A stretch of 62,913 bases of DNA, taken from JAVBOW01 sp031550615. Lineage in GTDB: Bacteria; Bacteroidota; Bacteroidia; Bacteroidales; Rikenellaceae. Below, piece by piece: positions 1-10,161 of the stretch; the first letter of the stretch is position 1, and every line of letters begins with the position of its first letter. The DNA lies in the NCBI GenBank assembly GCA_031550615.1, contig JAVBOL010000036.1:1-62913 (forward strand), written 5' to 3'. Under the pieces are notes generated by a model, which had not been told where the DNA came from, ran no database searches, and worked only from the letters and a program-made list of their open reading frames with translations. Both the position numbers and the translations under genes were made by a program.

Positions 1-2111
<2,111 letters not shown>

Positions 2112-2233
2112 AGTCTTTGGTATTGTTACAATGCGTTAGAGCAAAATGTTTGCCACGCCGTTCAGGATGCCAAAATGTCGCACCGGGAGCGACAAAATGC
2201 GCGGTGCAGTAGCCGCGGGCAGAAATAATTTCA

Positions 2234-2241
2234 TATCTTTG
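2234..2241 (+). promoter_or_regulatory. -7 promoter element of dnaX
   Basis: TATCTTTG matches the Bacteroidota TAnnTTTG consensus and lies 23 bases before the dnaX ATG, which predicts a 5' leader of under 20 bases. No clear -33 TTG is visible. Confidence 0.6.
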
Positions 2242-2264
2242 CAGGAATAGCGATTTTTTGGCAC

Positions 2265-4166
2265 ATGACTGACCATTTTGTAGTATCGGCACGCAAATAC
2301 CGCCCGGCGACCTTCGTTTCGGTTGTCGGGCAGGGGCATATCACCTCGACGCTCAAAAATGCGATCAGCCGCGGGCAACTGGCCCACGCCTACCTGTTCT
2401 GCGGACCGCGCGGCGTGGGTAAGACCACATGCGCGCGTATCTTCGCCAAATCGATCAACTGCCTGAACCCCAAAGACAACGAGGCGTGCGGCGAGTGCGA
2501 GTCGTGTCAGGCGTTCATGCAGGAGCGCTCGTTCAACATCCACGAGCTGGACGCGGCGTCGAACAACTCGGTCGAAGACATACGCACCCTCACCGAGCAG
2601 GTGCGCATCCCGCCCCAGATCGGCAAATACAGCGTCTATATCATCGACGAGGTGCACATGCTCTCGGCGGCGGCCTTCAACGCGTTCCTCAAAACGCTCG
2701 AAGAACCGCCAGCACACGCCATCTTCATCCTCGCGACCACCGAGAAACACAAGATAATACCCACGATCCTTTCGCGCTGCCAGATCTACGACTTCAACCG
2801 CATCAGGGTCGAGGACGCCGTGTCATACCTGCGCTACGTGGCGGGTAGTGAGAGCGTCGCCTCGGACGACGAGTCGCTGCACCTGATCGCCCGCAAGGCC
2901 GACGGAGGGATGCGCGACGCGCTGTCGATGTTCGACAAGGCGGTGTCGTTCTGCGGCAACGACCTGCATTTCAAGCAGGTGGCCCAGACGCTCAACGTGC
3001 TCGACTACGACGCGTATTTCAGCGTCACGGAGATGATCGCCTCGGGCGACTACCCCGGCGTGCTGACCGAATTCGACCGCGTGCTGGGGCTGGGATTCTC
3101 CGGGCAGACCTTTATCGCCGGGCTGGGCGCGCACATGCGCGATATGCTGATGTGCAAAAACCCTCAGACGCTGCCGCTGCTTGAGATTTCGGGATCGCTT
3201 CTCGAACGCTACAAACAGGGCGCCGCCACGTGCGACGTGCAGTTCCTTTTCGATGCGATAGCCGTGCTGACGGGACTCGAGGGGGAGTTGAAAACCGCCC
3301 TCAACCAACGCCTCAACATCGAGCTCGGCCTGATGAAATTATGCGGATTGGGTCAAAAAAAAAGTGACGGCCTGAACGAAGTTGAGGCGCAACTACCTGA
3401 ATTACAAAAGAGTAACATAACGACATTTGCGACTGGTGTCGCAACGCCGGCAGCCCCGATCGCAGCGACTGCGGCAGCGCCCGCACCCGAGCCAACACCT
3501 GCACCCGCCGCAACCGAGCCTGTCCCCGTGGCATCTTCTGCGACCGCCACCCCCGGGCCTGTCCCCGTGGCAACACCCGGGCCGACATCGACACCGACTC
3601 CCGCGTCGGAACCCTTCCCCGCCACGGACCCCGCGCCGACCCAAGCACCCGCCACACCCGCTGCACCCGCCGCACCGGCCACCCCAAAACCCGCGGCGCA
3701 GAGCCTCTCCACCCCGCTTTCCGGCCAGTCCATCGCCTCGATCCTCTCCTCGCCGATGCGTCCGGCCCAGGTTGAGGCCGACCCCTCGCAGGAAAGACAG
3801 GTCCCCATAGACCCCGACTCGCAGCACAAGATCGAGAAGTTCAGGGATAAATTCCTGCACAGCCTCAAAACGGAGCGTCCGCGCATAGCCCCGGCCTTCG
3901 CCGACATGACCGCCGAAGGTCACGTGATCCGCATAAACGTCCTGAGCGCCGAGCTTCACGACGAGATCATGCGCGGAAAGATCGAGATACTGGAAATGCT
4001 CGCATCGACGGGCGGAATATCAGGCTACCTCGAACTGGAGGTGAAAATAGTCGAGAACCAGGGCAACCGTAAGCCCATAAAGGTCGAGGACCGCCTTAAG
4101 TTCCTCACCGACAAGAACCCCCTTATCACCAAACTGCGTAAAGAATTGGAATTCGATATCGAATAA
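2265..4166 (+). CDS. dnaX: DNA polymerase III subunits gamma and tau
   Basis: Clamp-loader ATPase of the replisome; full-length tau (633 residues) also tethers the polymerase core. Walker A GPRGVGKT is at residues 47-54, the zinc-binding cysteines are at about 66, 75, 78 and 81, and the Walker B region reads IDEVHML. Domains I-III end near residue 365. A long Pro/Ala/Thr-rich linker (about 385-490) and a conserved C-terminal tau domain follow. The start is fixed by the -7 element just upstream and by the conserved ARKYRP motif. Nine consecutive A residues at codons 364-367 form a slippery site at the domain III boundary (annotated separately). The stop codon overlaps the tyrS start by one base, so the two are translationally coupled. 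Confidence 0.97.
   Translation: MTDHFVVSARKYRPATFVSVVGQGHITSTLKNAISRGQLAHAYLFCGPRGVGKTTCARIFAKSINCLNPKDNEACGECESCQAFMQERSFNIHELDAASNNSVEDIRTLTEQVRIPPQIGKYSVYIIDEVHMLSAAAFNAFLKTLEEPPAHAIFILATTEKHKIIPTILSRCQIYDFNRIRVEDAVSYLRYVAGSESVASDDESLHLIARKADGGMRDALSMFDKAVSFCGNDLHFKQVAQTLNVLDYDAYFSVTEMIASGDYPGVLTEFDRVLGLGFSGQTFIAGLGAHMRDMLMCKNPQTLPLLEISGSLLERYKQGAATCDVQFLFDAIAVLTGLEGELKTALNQRLNIELGLMKLCGLGQKKSDGLNEVEAQLPELQKSNITTFATGVATPAAPIAATAAAPAPEPTPAPAATEPVPVASSATATPGPVPVATPGPTSTPTPASEPFPATDPAPTQAPATPAAPAAPATPKPAAQSLSTPLSGQSIASILSSPMRPAQVEADPSQERQVPIDPDSQHKIEKFRDKFLHSLKTERPRIAPAFADMTAEGHVIRINVLSAELHDEIMRGKIEILEMLASTGGISGYLELEVKIVENQGNRKPIKVEDRLKFLTDKNPLITKLRKELEFDIE
3355..3363 (+). other. A9 slippery tract in dnaX, predicted gamma-producing frameshift site
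   Basis: Nine A residues span codons CAA AAA AAA AGT. A -1 shift, or one extra A added by the polymerase, reads AAA AAA AAG TGA and stops at once, giving a product of about 367 residues. A +1 shift stops after about three more codons. The site lies just after the clamp-loading domains, where known dnaX frameshift or slippage sites (E. coli, Thermus thermophilus) produce gamma. The tract is seen; the shift itself is inferred. Confidence 0.6.
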
Positions 4167-5461
4167 TGAAAAAGAATTTTGTAGAAGAACTCACCTGGCG
4201 CGGCATGATCCAGGATATGATGCCGGGTGCGAAAGAGCAACTCGAAAAAGAGATGACCACGGCCTACCTGGGTATCGACCCCACGGCCGATTCGCTGCAT
4301 ATAGGCCACCTGGTCGGCGTGATGATGCTCAAGCACCTGCAGGTGTGCGGCCACCGCCCCGTAGCCCTCGTCGGGGGCGCTACGGGCATGATCGGCGACC
4401 CCTCGGGCAAATCCGCCGAGCGCAACCTGCTCGACGAGGCCACCCTGCGCCATAACCAGAATGCCATCAAGGAGCAACTCTCGCGCCTGATCGACTTCTC
4501 GTCCGATGCGCCCAACGCCGCGCTGATGGTCAACAACTACGACTGGATGAAGGATTTTTCGTTCCTCGATTTCATCCGCGATGTGGGTAAACTGATAACG
4601 GTCAACTACATGATGGCCAAGGACTCCGTCAAGAAACGTTTCTCCGGCGAGGGTGAGGGCATGTCCTTCACCGAATTCACATACCAGTTGGTGCAGGGCT
4701 ACGATTTCCTGCACCTGCACAACACCCTGAATTGCAAGATACAGTTGGGCGGCTCGGACCAGTGGGGCAACATAACCACCGGCACCGAGCTGATCCGCCG
4801 CACTGGCGCTGGCGAGGCGTTCGCCATAGTGTGTCCGCTCATAAAGAAGGCCGACGGCACCAAATTCGGTAAAACTGAGAGCGGAAACATCTGGCTCGAC
4901 GCGCGTTACACCTCGCCATACAAGTTCTACCAATTCTGGCTCAACACCTCTGACCAGGATGCGGAAAGCTACATCCGCATCTTCACGCTGCTCGGCCGGC
5001 CGACCGTCGAGGAACTCGTCGCACGTCACCGCGAAGCGCCCCACGAGCGCACCCTGCAGCGCCGCCTGGCCGAGGAGATCACCGTTATGATCCACTCGCG
5101 TGCGGAGTATGAAAAGGCCGTAGAGGCGTCGCAGATACTCTTCGGCAACTCGACCGCCGACGCCCTGAAGGGCCTCGACGAGCAGACACTTTTGCAGGTG
5201 TTCGAGGGGGTGCCGCAATTCACCGTCGCACGCGGCAGTATCGACGACGGCATAGGCTTCGTGGACCTCTGCGCCGGCGAATTGGACGTCTTCGCCTCGA
5301 AGGGCGAACTGCGCAAGCTGATCCAGGGCGGCGGCGTGGCGCTCAATAAGGAGAAGATCGCCTCCGCCGATGCGTGCGTAGGCGCAAACGACCTGATCGC
5401 AGGCAAGTACCTGCTGGTACAGAAGGGCAAGAAAAACTATTACCTTATCATAGCTGAATAA
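4166..5461 (+). CDS. tyrS: Tyrosyl-tRNA synthetase
   Basis: Cytoplasmic class I aminoacyl-tRNA synthetase charging tRNA-Tyr. The 431-residue length is normal for the family. The ATP-binding HIGH motif is at residues 45-48 (LHIGHLVG). The second signature appears as KFGKT near residue 233, the usual TyrRS version of KMSKS. The C-terminal 70 or so residues form an S4-like RNA-binding domain (ELRKLIQGGGVALN). The ATG overlaps the dnaX stop by one base (TAATG), and asnA begins one base after its stop, so the three genes form one transcription unit. Confidence 0.97.
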   Translation: MKKNFVEELTWRGMIQDMMPGAKEQLEKEMTTAYLGIDPTADSLHIGHLVGVMMLKHLQVCGHRPVALVGGATGMIGDPSGKSAERNLLDEATLRHNQNAIKEQLSRLIDFSSDAPNAALMVNNYDWMKDFSFLDFIRDVGKLITVNYMMAKDSVKKRFSGEGEGMSFTEFTYQLVQGYDFLHLHNTLNCKIQLGGSDQWGNITTGTELIRRTGAGEAFAIVCPLIKKADGTKFGKTESGNIWLDARYTSPYKFYQFWLNTSDQDAESYIRIFTLLGRPTVEELVARHREAPHERTLQRRLAEEITVMIHSRAEYEKAVEASQILFGNSTADALKGLDEQTLLQVFEGVPQFTVARGSIDDGIGFVDLCAGELDVFASKGELRKLIQGGGVALNKEKIASADACVGANDLIAGKYLLVQKGKKNYYLIIAE

Positions 5462-5462
5462 A

Positions 5463-6500
5463 ATGGGATTAGTCATTCCGGGCAACTATAAAAACCTTTT
5501 CAACTCGCTTGAGCAGACCGAACAGGCGATCAAGCATGTCAAGGACATGTTCCAGGACAACCTGTCGGCACAGTTGGCGCTGCTGCGCGTGACCGCCCCG
5601 ATGGTCGTGCTCCGCGGCACGGGCATCAACGACGATTTGAACGGCGTGGAGCGTCCGGTCAGCTTCCCGATCCGTGACATGAATGAAGCAGGTGCGGAGG
5701 TGGTGCATTCGCTGGCCAAATGGAAGCGCCTGAAACTCGCCCAGATGGGCATCGCCCCGGGACGCGGCATCTACACCGACATGAATGCCCTGCGACCGGA
5801 CGAGGAGCTGGACAACATACACTCGATCTACGTCGACCAGTGGGACTGGGAGAGGGTGATGCGCCCCGAGGAGCGCAACATAGATTTCCTGCGCAAAACG
5901 GTGCGCCGCATCTACGAATCCATCAAGGTGACAGAGAATAAGTTATATGTCGAATTTCCGCAGATAACGCCCGAGTTGCCCGAGGATATTTTCTTCATCC
6001 ACTCCCAGGAGTTGCTCGACATGTACCCCGACCTGACCGCCAAAGAGCGCGAAACGCAGATCGTGCGCAAGCACGGGGCGGTCTTCCTGACGGGCATAGG
6101 GCACGCGCTGTCCAACGGTGAGCCCCACGATGGCCGCGCGGCGGACTACGACGACTGGAGCACCCCCGACGGCGAGGGCCACCTGGGCCTGAACGGCGAT
6201 TTGCTGCTGTGGAATCCGATCCTGGAGAGCGCGTTCGAAATTTCGAGCATGGGTATCCGCGTCAACCCAGAGGCGATGGAGCGCCAGTTGGCGATCCGCG
6301 GGCAGGAAAGTAAGCGCGAGCTCTACTTCCACCGCCGGCTGCTTGCCGGCGAGCTTCCACAGACCATCGGCGGGGGTATCGGCCAATCACGCCTGTGCAT
6401 GTTCCTGCTGCGCAAAGCGCATATCGGTGAGATACAGAGCAGTATATGGCCCGAGGATATGGTAGCCGAGTGCCGGAAAGCGGGCATTGAATTGGTTTAG
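5463..6500 (+). CDS. asnA: Aspartate--ammonia ligase (ammonia-dependent asparagine synthetase)
   Basis: AsnA makes asparagine from aspartate, ammonia and ATP; its fold resembles class II aminoacyl-tRNA synthetases. The 345-residue protein matches the family along its length, for example LRVTAPMVVLRGTGINDDLN near residue 40, VERPVSFPI, YVDQWDWE, and a C-terminal GGGIGQSRLCMFLL motif. It is the last gene of dnaX-tyrS-asnA, one base after tyrS. It ends with TAG, which shows that TAG is a normal stop here. No Shine-Dalgarno is visible, as for nearly all genes in the window. Confidence 0.96.
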   Translation: MGLVIPGNYKNLFNSLEQTEQAIKHVKDMFQDNLSAQLALLRVTAPMVVLRGTGINDDLNGVERPVSFPIRDMNEAGAEVVHSLAKWKRLKLAQMGIAPGRGIYTDMNALRPDEELDNIHSIYVDQWDWERVMRPEERNIDFLRKTVRRIYESIKVTENKLYVEFPQITPELPEDIFFIHSQELLDMYPDLTAKERETQIVRKHGAVFLTGIGHALSNGEPHDGRAADYDDWSTPDGEGHLGLNGDLLLWNPILESAFEISSMGIRVNPEAMERQLAIRGQESKRELYFHRRLLAGELPQTIGGGIGQSRLCMFLLRKAHIGEIQSSIWPEDMVAECRKAGIELV

Positions 6501-6517
6501 ATTTTTTTGTATATTTG
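6487..6517 (+). promoter_or_regulatory. Promoter of the structured ncRNA
   Basis: TTG at 6487-6489, a 20-base spacer, then TATATTTG at 6510-6517, a good Bacteroidota promoter. It overlaps the end of asnA and is followed by no open reading frame, so it should drive the non-coding RNA downstream. Confidence 0.6.
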
Positions 6518-6522
6518 CAAGT

Positions 6523-6844
6523 GAAACCCTAATTCGATTTTAACGACCAGAGAAAAAAGAGCGTTTATATATTTAAGGAGGTCAATTCTTTAAGCTGTCT
6601 ACAAAACTGGAAAGCTTCGCCTTGGCGAAGTGTTTGAAAAAGCATAAGGATTGTGGCCCCGGGTGTGCCGTTTGCACGGCGCTGCCTGGGCGCAGTGCAG
6701 TCTATTTTTCAAGGCATTCCAGTGCCCGTAGGCGTAGATTTGTATCTGCGCTCTTTTTTTGCACAATATAAAGGCCCTCTCACAAGCACTATGACCAACG
6801 GATGCCACCCCGCCGGTCGGAGAATTCGCTCCGACCGGTTTTTA
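6523..6844 (+). ncRNA. Structured non-coding RNA, 6S RNA-like candidate
   Basis: The 454-base gap between asnA and the DUF4861 gene holds a transcription unit without a plausible protein. A promoter precedes it and a strong terminator ends it. An 11-bp closing stem pairs 6553-6563 with 6749-6759. An inner stem of 8 bp pairs 6634-6641 with 6705-6712. An apical hairpin pairs 6658-6664 with 6684-6690 and 6667-6670 with 6677-6680. Small hairpins at 6614-6630 and 6713-6726 sit on either side of a large internal bubble. A long rod with a central bubble, about 200 bases, is the architecture of 6S RNA, which binds housekeeping RNA polymerase. It lacks the hallmark motifs of RNase P RNA, tmRNA and SRP RNA. 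The structure is seen by eye; the 6S identity is inference. Confidence 0.55.
6813..6844 (+). terminator. Rho-independent terminator of the ncRNA
   Basis: Perfect 10-bp stem (6813-6822 with 6829-6838), six-base loop, followed by a T run. Confidence 0.85.
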
Positions 6845-6904
6845 TTGCCACGCAATGCGGTTTGGAGGCGCGCCGCTGCACTTCAAACGCGGGGCTCTTC
6901 AACG

Positions 6905-6942
6905 TAAAAAGCGGGCCCCTGCAAAAGGAGCCCGCTTTTTTA
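6905..6942 (-). terminator. Terminator after the DUF4861 gene
   Basis: The stem GCGGGC/GCCCGC is flanked by five A on the left and seven T on the right, so it can act in both directions. It lies just after the stop of the minus-strand DUF4861 gene. The stretch between it and the ncRNA terminator (6845-6904) shows nothing recognisable. Confidence 0.75.
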
Positions 6943-6954
6943 TGAGCCGTAAGG

Positions 6955-8079
6955 CTATTTATATCCGACTGCGAGCGGTGAGCTCACGGCTGCGGAGTGC
7001 TTTGCGATGATCGCCGTCCAGGCGCTCACATTCTCCACGTCGCCGCCGTTCCAGCCGCCACCGGCCCAGTAAGTGAGGGGTTCGCCCTGGCTTACGGTAC
7101 GTGCGATCACTATGTGTCCGTCCACATCGGCGATCTGGGTTGCACCGGGCATAACCACGGCAAGCGAAATATAACCCTTGGGAAGGGGATCCTTCCAGTC
7201 GGATGCGGGCTCGGTCAGCGCAACGCTCATGCCCTCTTCCTCCCACACGATGGCGCCCTCGTGCATAGGCATCCCGGCGGCTACGGTGATCTGATCGGCA
7301 CCCGAGTAGAGGTCGGTGGCCTTGAAGAAATGGGTGTTAGCGTCGAGCGAGATGTACTTTTCACGCGTGATCTGCACCCCGTCCGCGTCGAATGGAGCGT
7401 AGGTCAGGCGAACTGTCGTGCGCAGGGGACCGTTGTCGAGGGTCTGTTGCGTGATCCAGTTGCGGCCCAGCCACAGCTTGCCGCCCGATAGCACGCACGA
7501 AGCGCCGGCGCCCAGGGTCGGGCCCACCTTATAGCAATCCAGTCCCTGGCCGTGGTCGTGGTGGTAGTCCGCCTTGGCATACCACGTATTAACGACCAGC
7601 GTGTCGCCCTTGCGGCACCAGAAGTCGATGCCGGGGGTCACGGTTTCGGTTTCGAGGGCGGGACCGTATAGGCGGAAAGCCACCACGTTGTTTTCCCATG
7701 CGTAGTCGTCCTTGCGCTCGGGCACGTAGCGGCCATAAGCCTGGGTCGCGTAAACCGAGGCGGGCGCCTCTTTACGTATCGTGTACTCGGCGTCCTGCCC
7801 GGCACCCACGGTAGCCTGGAATATAACGCTCAGGGGCTTATCTCCGCCCATGTAAATCACCTGTGAGGGTATTTCGACACCCAGGGCGTCGAATACGGCC
7901 ACCGCTTCGGGCATCGCACCGGCAAGGCGCACTGCCACCGTATCCCAGGGCACCTCGACGGTTTCCATGATTCGCTCGGCGGGCAGGGTATTTGAAACGA
8001 CCACCGTGAAGCGTTCACCCTTACAGCACCCGGCCAGCGAGAGCAGGGCTGCGGCGACAATCAGAAGGCTCTTTTTCAT
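6955..8079 (-). CDS. DUF4861-family lipoprotein
   Basis: A 374-residue exported protein. The N-terminus is a lipoprotein signal peptide with lipobox LAGC (Cys near residue 18), followed by a beta-rich region. Aromatic and charged motifs such as YAWENN, YHHDHGQGLDCYKVG and the C-terminal AGGGWNGG are, from my knowledge of the family, typical of DUF4861. It is the third gene of kduI-kduD-DUF4861, nine bases after kduD. This neighbourhood suggests a role in breaking down unsaturated uronate-containing sugars such as pectin or glycosaminoglycan fragments. The conserved His/Asp residues could form a carbohydrate or metal site, but catalysis is not established from sequence. The family assignment is fairly firm; the function is inferred from neighbours. 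Confidence 0.8.
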   Translation of the reverse strand: MKKSLLIVAAALLSLAGCCKGERFTVVVSNTLPAERIMETVEVPWDTVAVRLAGAMPEAVAVFDALGVEIPSQVIYMGGDKPLSVIFQATVGAGQDAEYTIRKEAPASVYATQAYGRYVPERKDDYAWENNVVAFRLYGPALETETVTPGIDFWCRKGDTLVVNTWYAKADYHHDHGQGLDCYKVGPTLGAGASCVLSGGKLWLGRNWITQQTLDNGPLRTTVRLTYAPFDADGVQITREKYISLDANTHFFKATDLYSGADQITVAAGMPMHEGAIVWEEEGMSVALTEPASDWKDPLPKGYISLAVVMPGATQIADVDGHIVIARTVSQGEPLTYWAGGGWNGGDVENVSAWTAIIAKHSAAVSSPLAVGYK

Positions 8080-8088
8080 GGCCGGGGA

Positions 8089-8883
8089 TTATTCTTCGTT
8101 GGAAGCTTTACCCAGGGCGGCCAGGATGCCGCCGTCGATATAGAGCACGTGGCCGTTCACGAAGTCCGAAGCCTTCGAGGCGAGGAATACCGCTCCGCCG
8201 ACCAGGTCATCGGTTTCGCCCCAACGCATGGCGGGGGTGCGCTTGATGATAAAGTCGTTGAAGGGGTGTCCGTTCTCGCGCAGCACGGTGTTCTGCGAAG
8301 TGGCGATATAGCCGGGGCCTATGCCGTTCACCTGGATGCCGTAGCGCGCCCACTCGGTGGCGAGGTTGCGGGTGAGCATCTTCAGGCCACCTTTCGCGGC
8401 GGCGTAAGAGGCTACGGTGTCGCGGCCCAGTTCGCTCATCATCGAGCACATGTTAATGATCTTACCCGCGCCTTTGGCTTTCATGCCGGGGGCTACGGCC
8501 TTCGAGAGGATGAAGGGAGCGGTCAGGTCGATGTCTATGACCATTTTCCAATCCTTGACAGAGAGCTCCATAGAGGGCACGCGCTTGATGATGCCGGCGT
8601 TGTTGACCAGGATATCCACGCCGCCCAGCTCCTTGTCGATCTGCGCGATCATTTTATTCACGGCCTCCTCGTCTGTCACGTCGCACAGGTAAGTGTGCAC
8701 CTCGATGCCGTCTTTGGCGTACTCGGCCTTACAAGCGTCGAGTTTTTCCTGCAATATATCGTTCACGGCGATGCGTGCGCCGGCGGAAGCCAGGCCCTTG
8801 GCGATTGCCATGCCAATGCCGTGTGTTCCACCCGTTACGAGAGCCAGCTTGCCCTCGATCGAAAACATTTCAAGTCCTTTCAT
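8089..8883 (-). CDS. kduD: Short-chain dehydrogenase, KduD / gluconate 5-dehydrogenase type
   Basis: Classical SDR of 264 residues. The NAD(P)-binding motif TGGTHGIG is at about residues 18-25, NNAG near 93, and the Ser-Tyr-Lys catalytic set lies in CSMMSELGRDTVASYAAAK. The KRTPAMRWGE and ASDFVNGH segments are closest to gluconate 5-dehydrogenases. With kduI just upstream, the likely reaction is interconversion of 2,5-diketo-3-deoxygluconate and 2-keto-3-deoxygluconate. Two starts are possible, ATG at 8883 (MKGLEMFSIEG) or ATG at 8868 (MFSIEG); the second fits family alignments equally well. A 183-base gap separates it from kduI and contains only weak hairpins. IdnO remains an alternative name. 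Confidence 0.85.
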   Translation of the reverse strand: MKGLEMFSIEGKLALVTGGTHGIGMAIAKGLASAGARIAVNDILQEKLDACKAEYAKDGIEVHTYLCDVTDEEAVNKMIAQIDKELGGVDILVNNAGIIKRVPSMELSVKDWKMVIDIDLTAPFILSKAVAPGMKAKGAGKIINMCSMMSELGRDTVASYAAAKGGLKMLTRNLATEWARYGIQVNGIGPGYIATSQNTVLRENGHPFNDFIIKRTPAMRWGETDDLVGGAVFLASKASDFVNGHVLYIDGGILAALGKASNEE

Positions 8884-9066
8884 AATCGTATTGTTGTTTT
8901 AAAGTTAAAAAATCAAAAAATGTCCGCCAAGCGAACGCCGTTGTGCGCAATGTGCGTCAGATTTTGCTTATCGTCCGCTGCCACAAACCGGAGCAGCCTT
9001 GTGGCTGTGAGGATTTGGGGCGAGGAGGATGAGTAAAGTATGACGTGCAGTGCGCGCAACCGCCCC

Positions 9067-9909
9067 TTAGCGCAGTTCGACCGTAGGAGCAGGGGTCATA
9101 TCGTTGTAGTCGAGGTTCTCGCCGCACATACCCCAGATGAAGGTGTAGGCGCTCGTGGCACATGCCGAGTGGATCGACCACTGGGGCGAGATCACGGCCT
9201 GTTCGCCCTTCATGAAGATGTGGCGCGTTTCGGTGGGTTCGCCCATGAAATGGCACACCACCTGATCCTGGGGGATCTCGAAGTAGTAGTAAACCTCCAT
9301 GCGGCGGTCGTGGGTGTGGGCGGGCATGGTGTTCCACACGCTTCCGGGCTGCAACTCGGTCATACCCATCTGCAACTGGCAGGTCTTGACTGTCTGCTCG
9401 ACGATCATGCGGTTGATGAATCGGTGGTTGCTGCCTTCGAGTGAGCCCAACTCCATGACCACGGCGTCTTTGCGGGTGATGAGCTTGTCGGGGTAGGATG
9501 TGTGCGCGGGGGCAGAGTTGAAGTAAAACTTGGCGGGATTTTTCTTATCGAGGCTGCGGAAGAATATCTTGCGGTCGCCGCGCCCTATGTAAAGGGCCTC
9601 CTTGAAATCCACTTTGTAGGTCTGGTCGCCCACGACCACTTCGCCGGCCCCGCCGGTGTTGATGACGCCAACCTCGCGGCGCGAGGTGAAGTATTCGGCG
9701 CGCAGGATGTCGATCGGTTCGAGCTCCAATTCGCCGTGTACGGGCACGGCTCCGCCCGCGATAATACGGTCGAACATGGAATAGACCATGTTCACTTTGT
9801 CTTCCTGCATCACGGTTTCGATGAGGTACTGCTCACGCAGACGCTGTGTGTCGTAACCTTTGGCGTCAGCCGGATGCGAGGCCTGGCGCACTTCTGAATA
9901 GGTTTTCAT
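9067..9909 (-). CDS. kduI: 5-dehydro-4-deoxy-D-glucuronate isomerase
   Basis: KduI isomerises 5-keto-4-deoxyuronate, released from unsaturated uronates, to 2,5-diketo-3-deoxygluconate. The 280-residue length from the ATG at 9909 equals that of characterised KduI proteins; an upstream extension of the open frame to 10023 crosses the promoter and is not coding. The double cupin carries the zinc-ligand region HTHDRRMEVY near residue 196, with WSIHSACATSAY supplying the later His. First gene of a minus-strand uronate group with kduD and the DUF4861 lipoprotein. No transporter, kinase or polysaccharide lyase lies next to it, so the rest of the pathway must be elsewhere. Confidence 0.95.
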   Translation of the reverse strand: MKTYSEVRQASHPADAKGYDTQRLREQYLIETVMQEDKVNMVYSMFDRIIAGGAVPVHGELELEPIDILRAEYFTSRREVGVINTGGAGEVVVGDQTYKVDFKEALYIGRGDRKIFFRSLDKKNPAKFYFNSAPAHTSYPDKLITRKDAVVMELGSLEGSNHRFINRMIVEQTVKTCQLQMGMTELQPGSVWNTMPAHTHDRRMEVYYYFEIPQDQVVCHFMGEPTETRHIFMKGEQAVISPQWSIHSACATSAYTFIWGMCGENLDYNDMTPAPTVELR

Positions 9910-9961
9910 GATAATTATATTATTGTTTTGTTGTTTTACCCGTCTGGTTGACCAATTACCG

Positions 9962-9994
9962 CAAAGGTCATAAATTTCCGCCTGATTTCCAAAA
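9962..9994 (-). promoter_or_regulatory. Probable kduI promoter
   Basis: On the minus strand TTTTG (9994-9990), a 20-base spacer and GACCTTTG (9969-9962) form a near-consensus promoter about 53 bases before the kduI start. The first base of the -7 element is off consensus. Confidence 0.4.
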
Positions 9995-10095
9995 TAACCT
10001 GTCAATTTTAACAAAAAGGCCATACCATATATAAATGCAAATTACTGGCCGAAGAATGCCGGCGGAACAGAATGTCAAATAAATGCAAAAAATAC

Positions 10096-10123
10096 GAAAA
10101 CTCTTTTTGTTTTCAGAGTTTTC
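10096..10123 (+). promoter_or_regulatory. Palindromic operator, probably for the TetR regulator
   Basis: A perfect 9-bp inverted repeat, GAAAACTCT and AGAGTTTTC, separated by ten bases, covers the -33 element and spacer of the promoter of the TetR gene. Position and symmetry fit autoregulation by a TetR dimer; binding is inferred. Confidence 0.5.
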
Positions 10124-10135
10124 TTTTTACTTTTG
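10106..10135 (+). promoter_or_regulatory. Promoter of the TetR-RND efflux operon
   Basis: TTTG at 10106-10109, an 18-base spacer and TACTTTTG at 10128-10135, 27 bases before the TetR ATG. Confidence 0.65.
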
Positions 10136-10161
10136 CAGCCTAAATCTAAACGAATGGGAAA

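Noticed and set aside
3430..3720. Repeat array in the Pro/Ala region of dnaX
   Set aside because: The repetition is low-complexity coding for a flexible linker, without a regular unit.
4025..5485. Minus-strand open frame of 486 codons across dnaX and tyrS
   Set aside because: Antisense to two highly conserved genes; no recognisable protein.
9910..10023. N-terminal extension of kduI to 10023
   Set aside because: It crosses the promoter region, and the ATG at 9909 gives exactly the family length.
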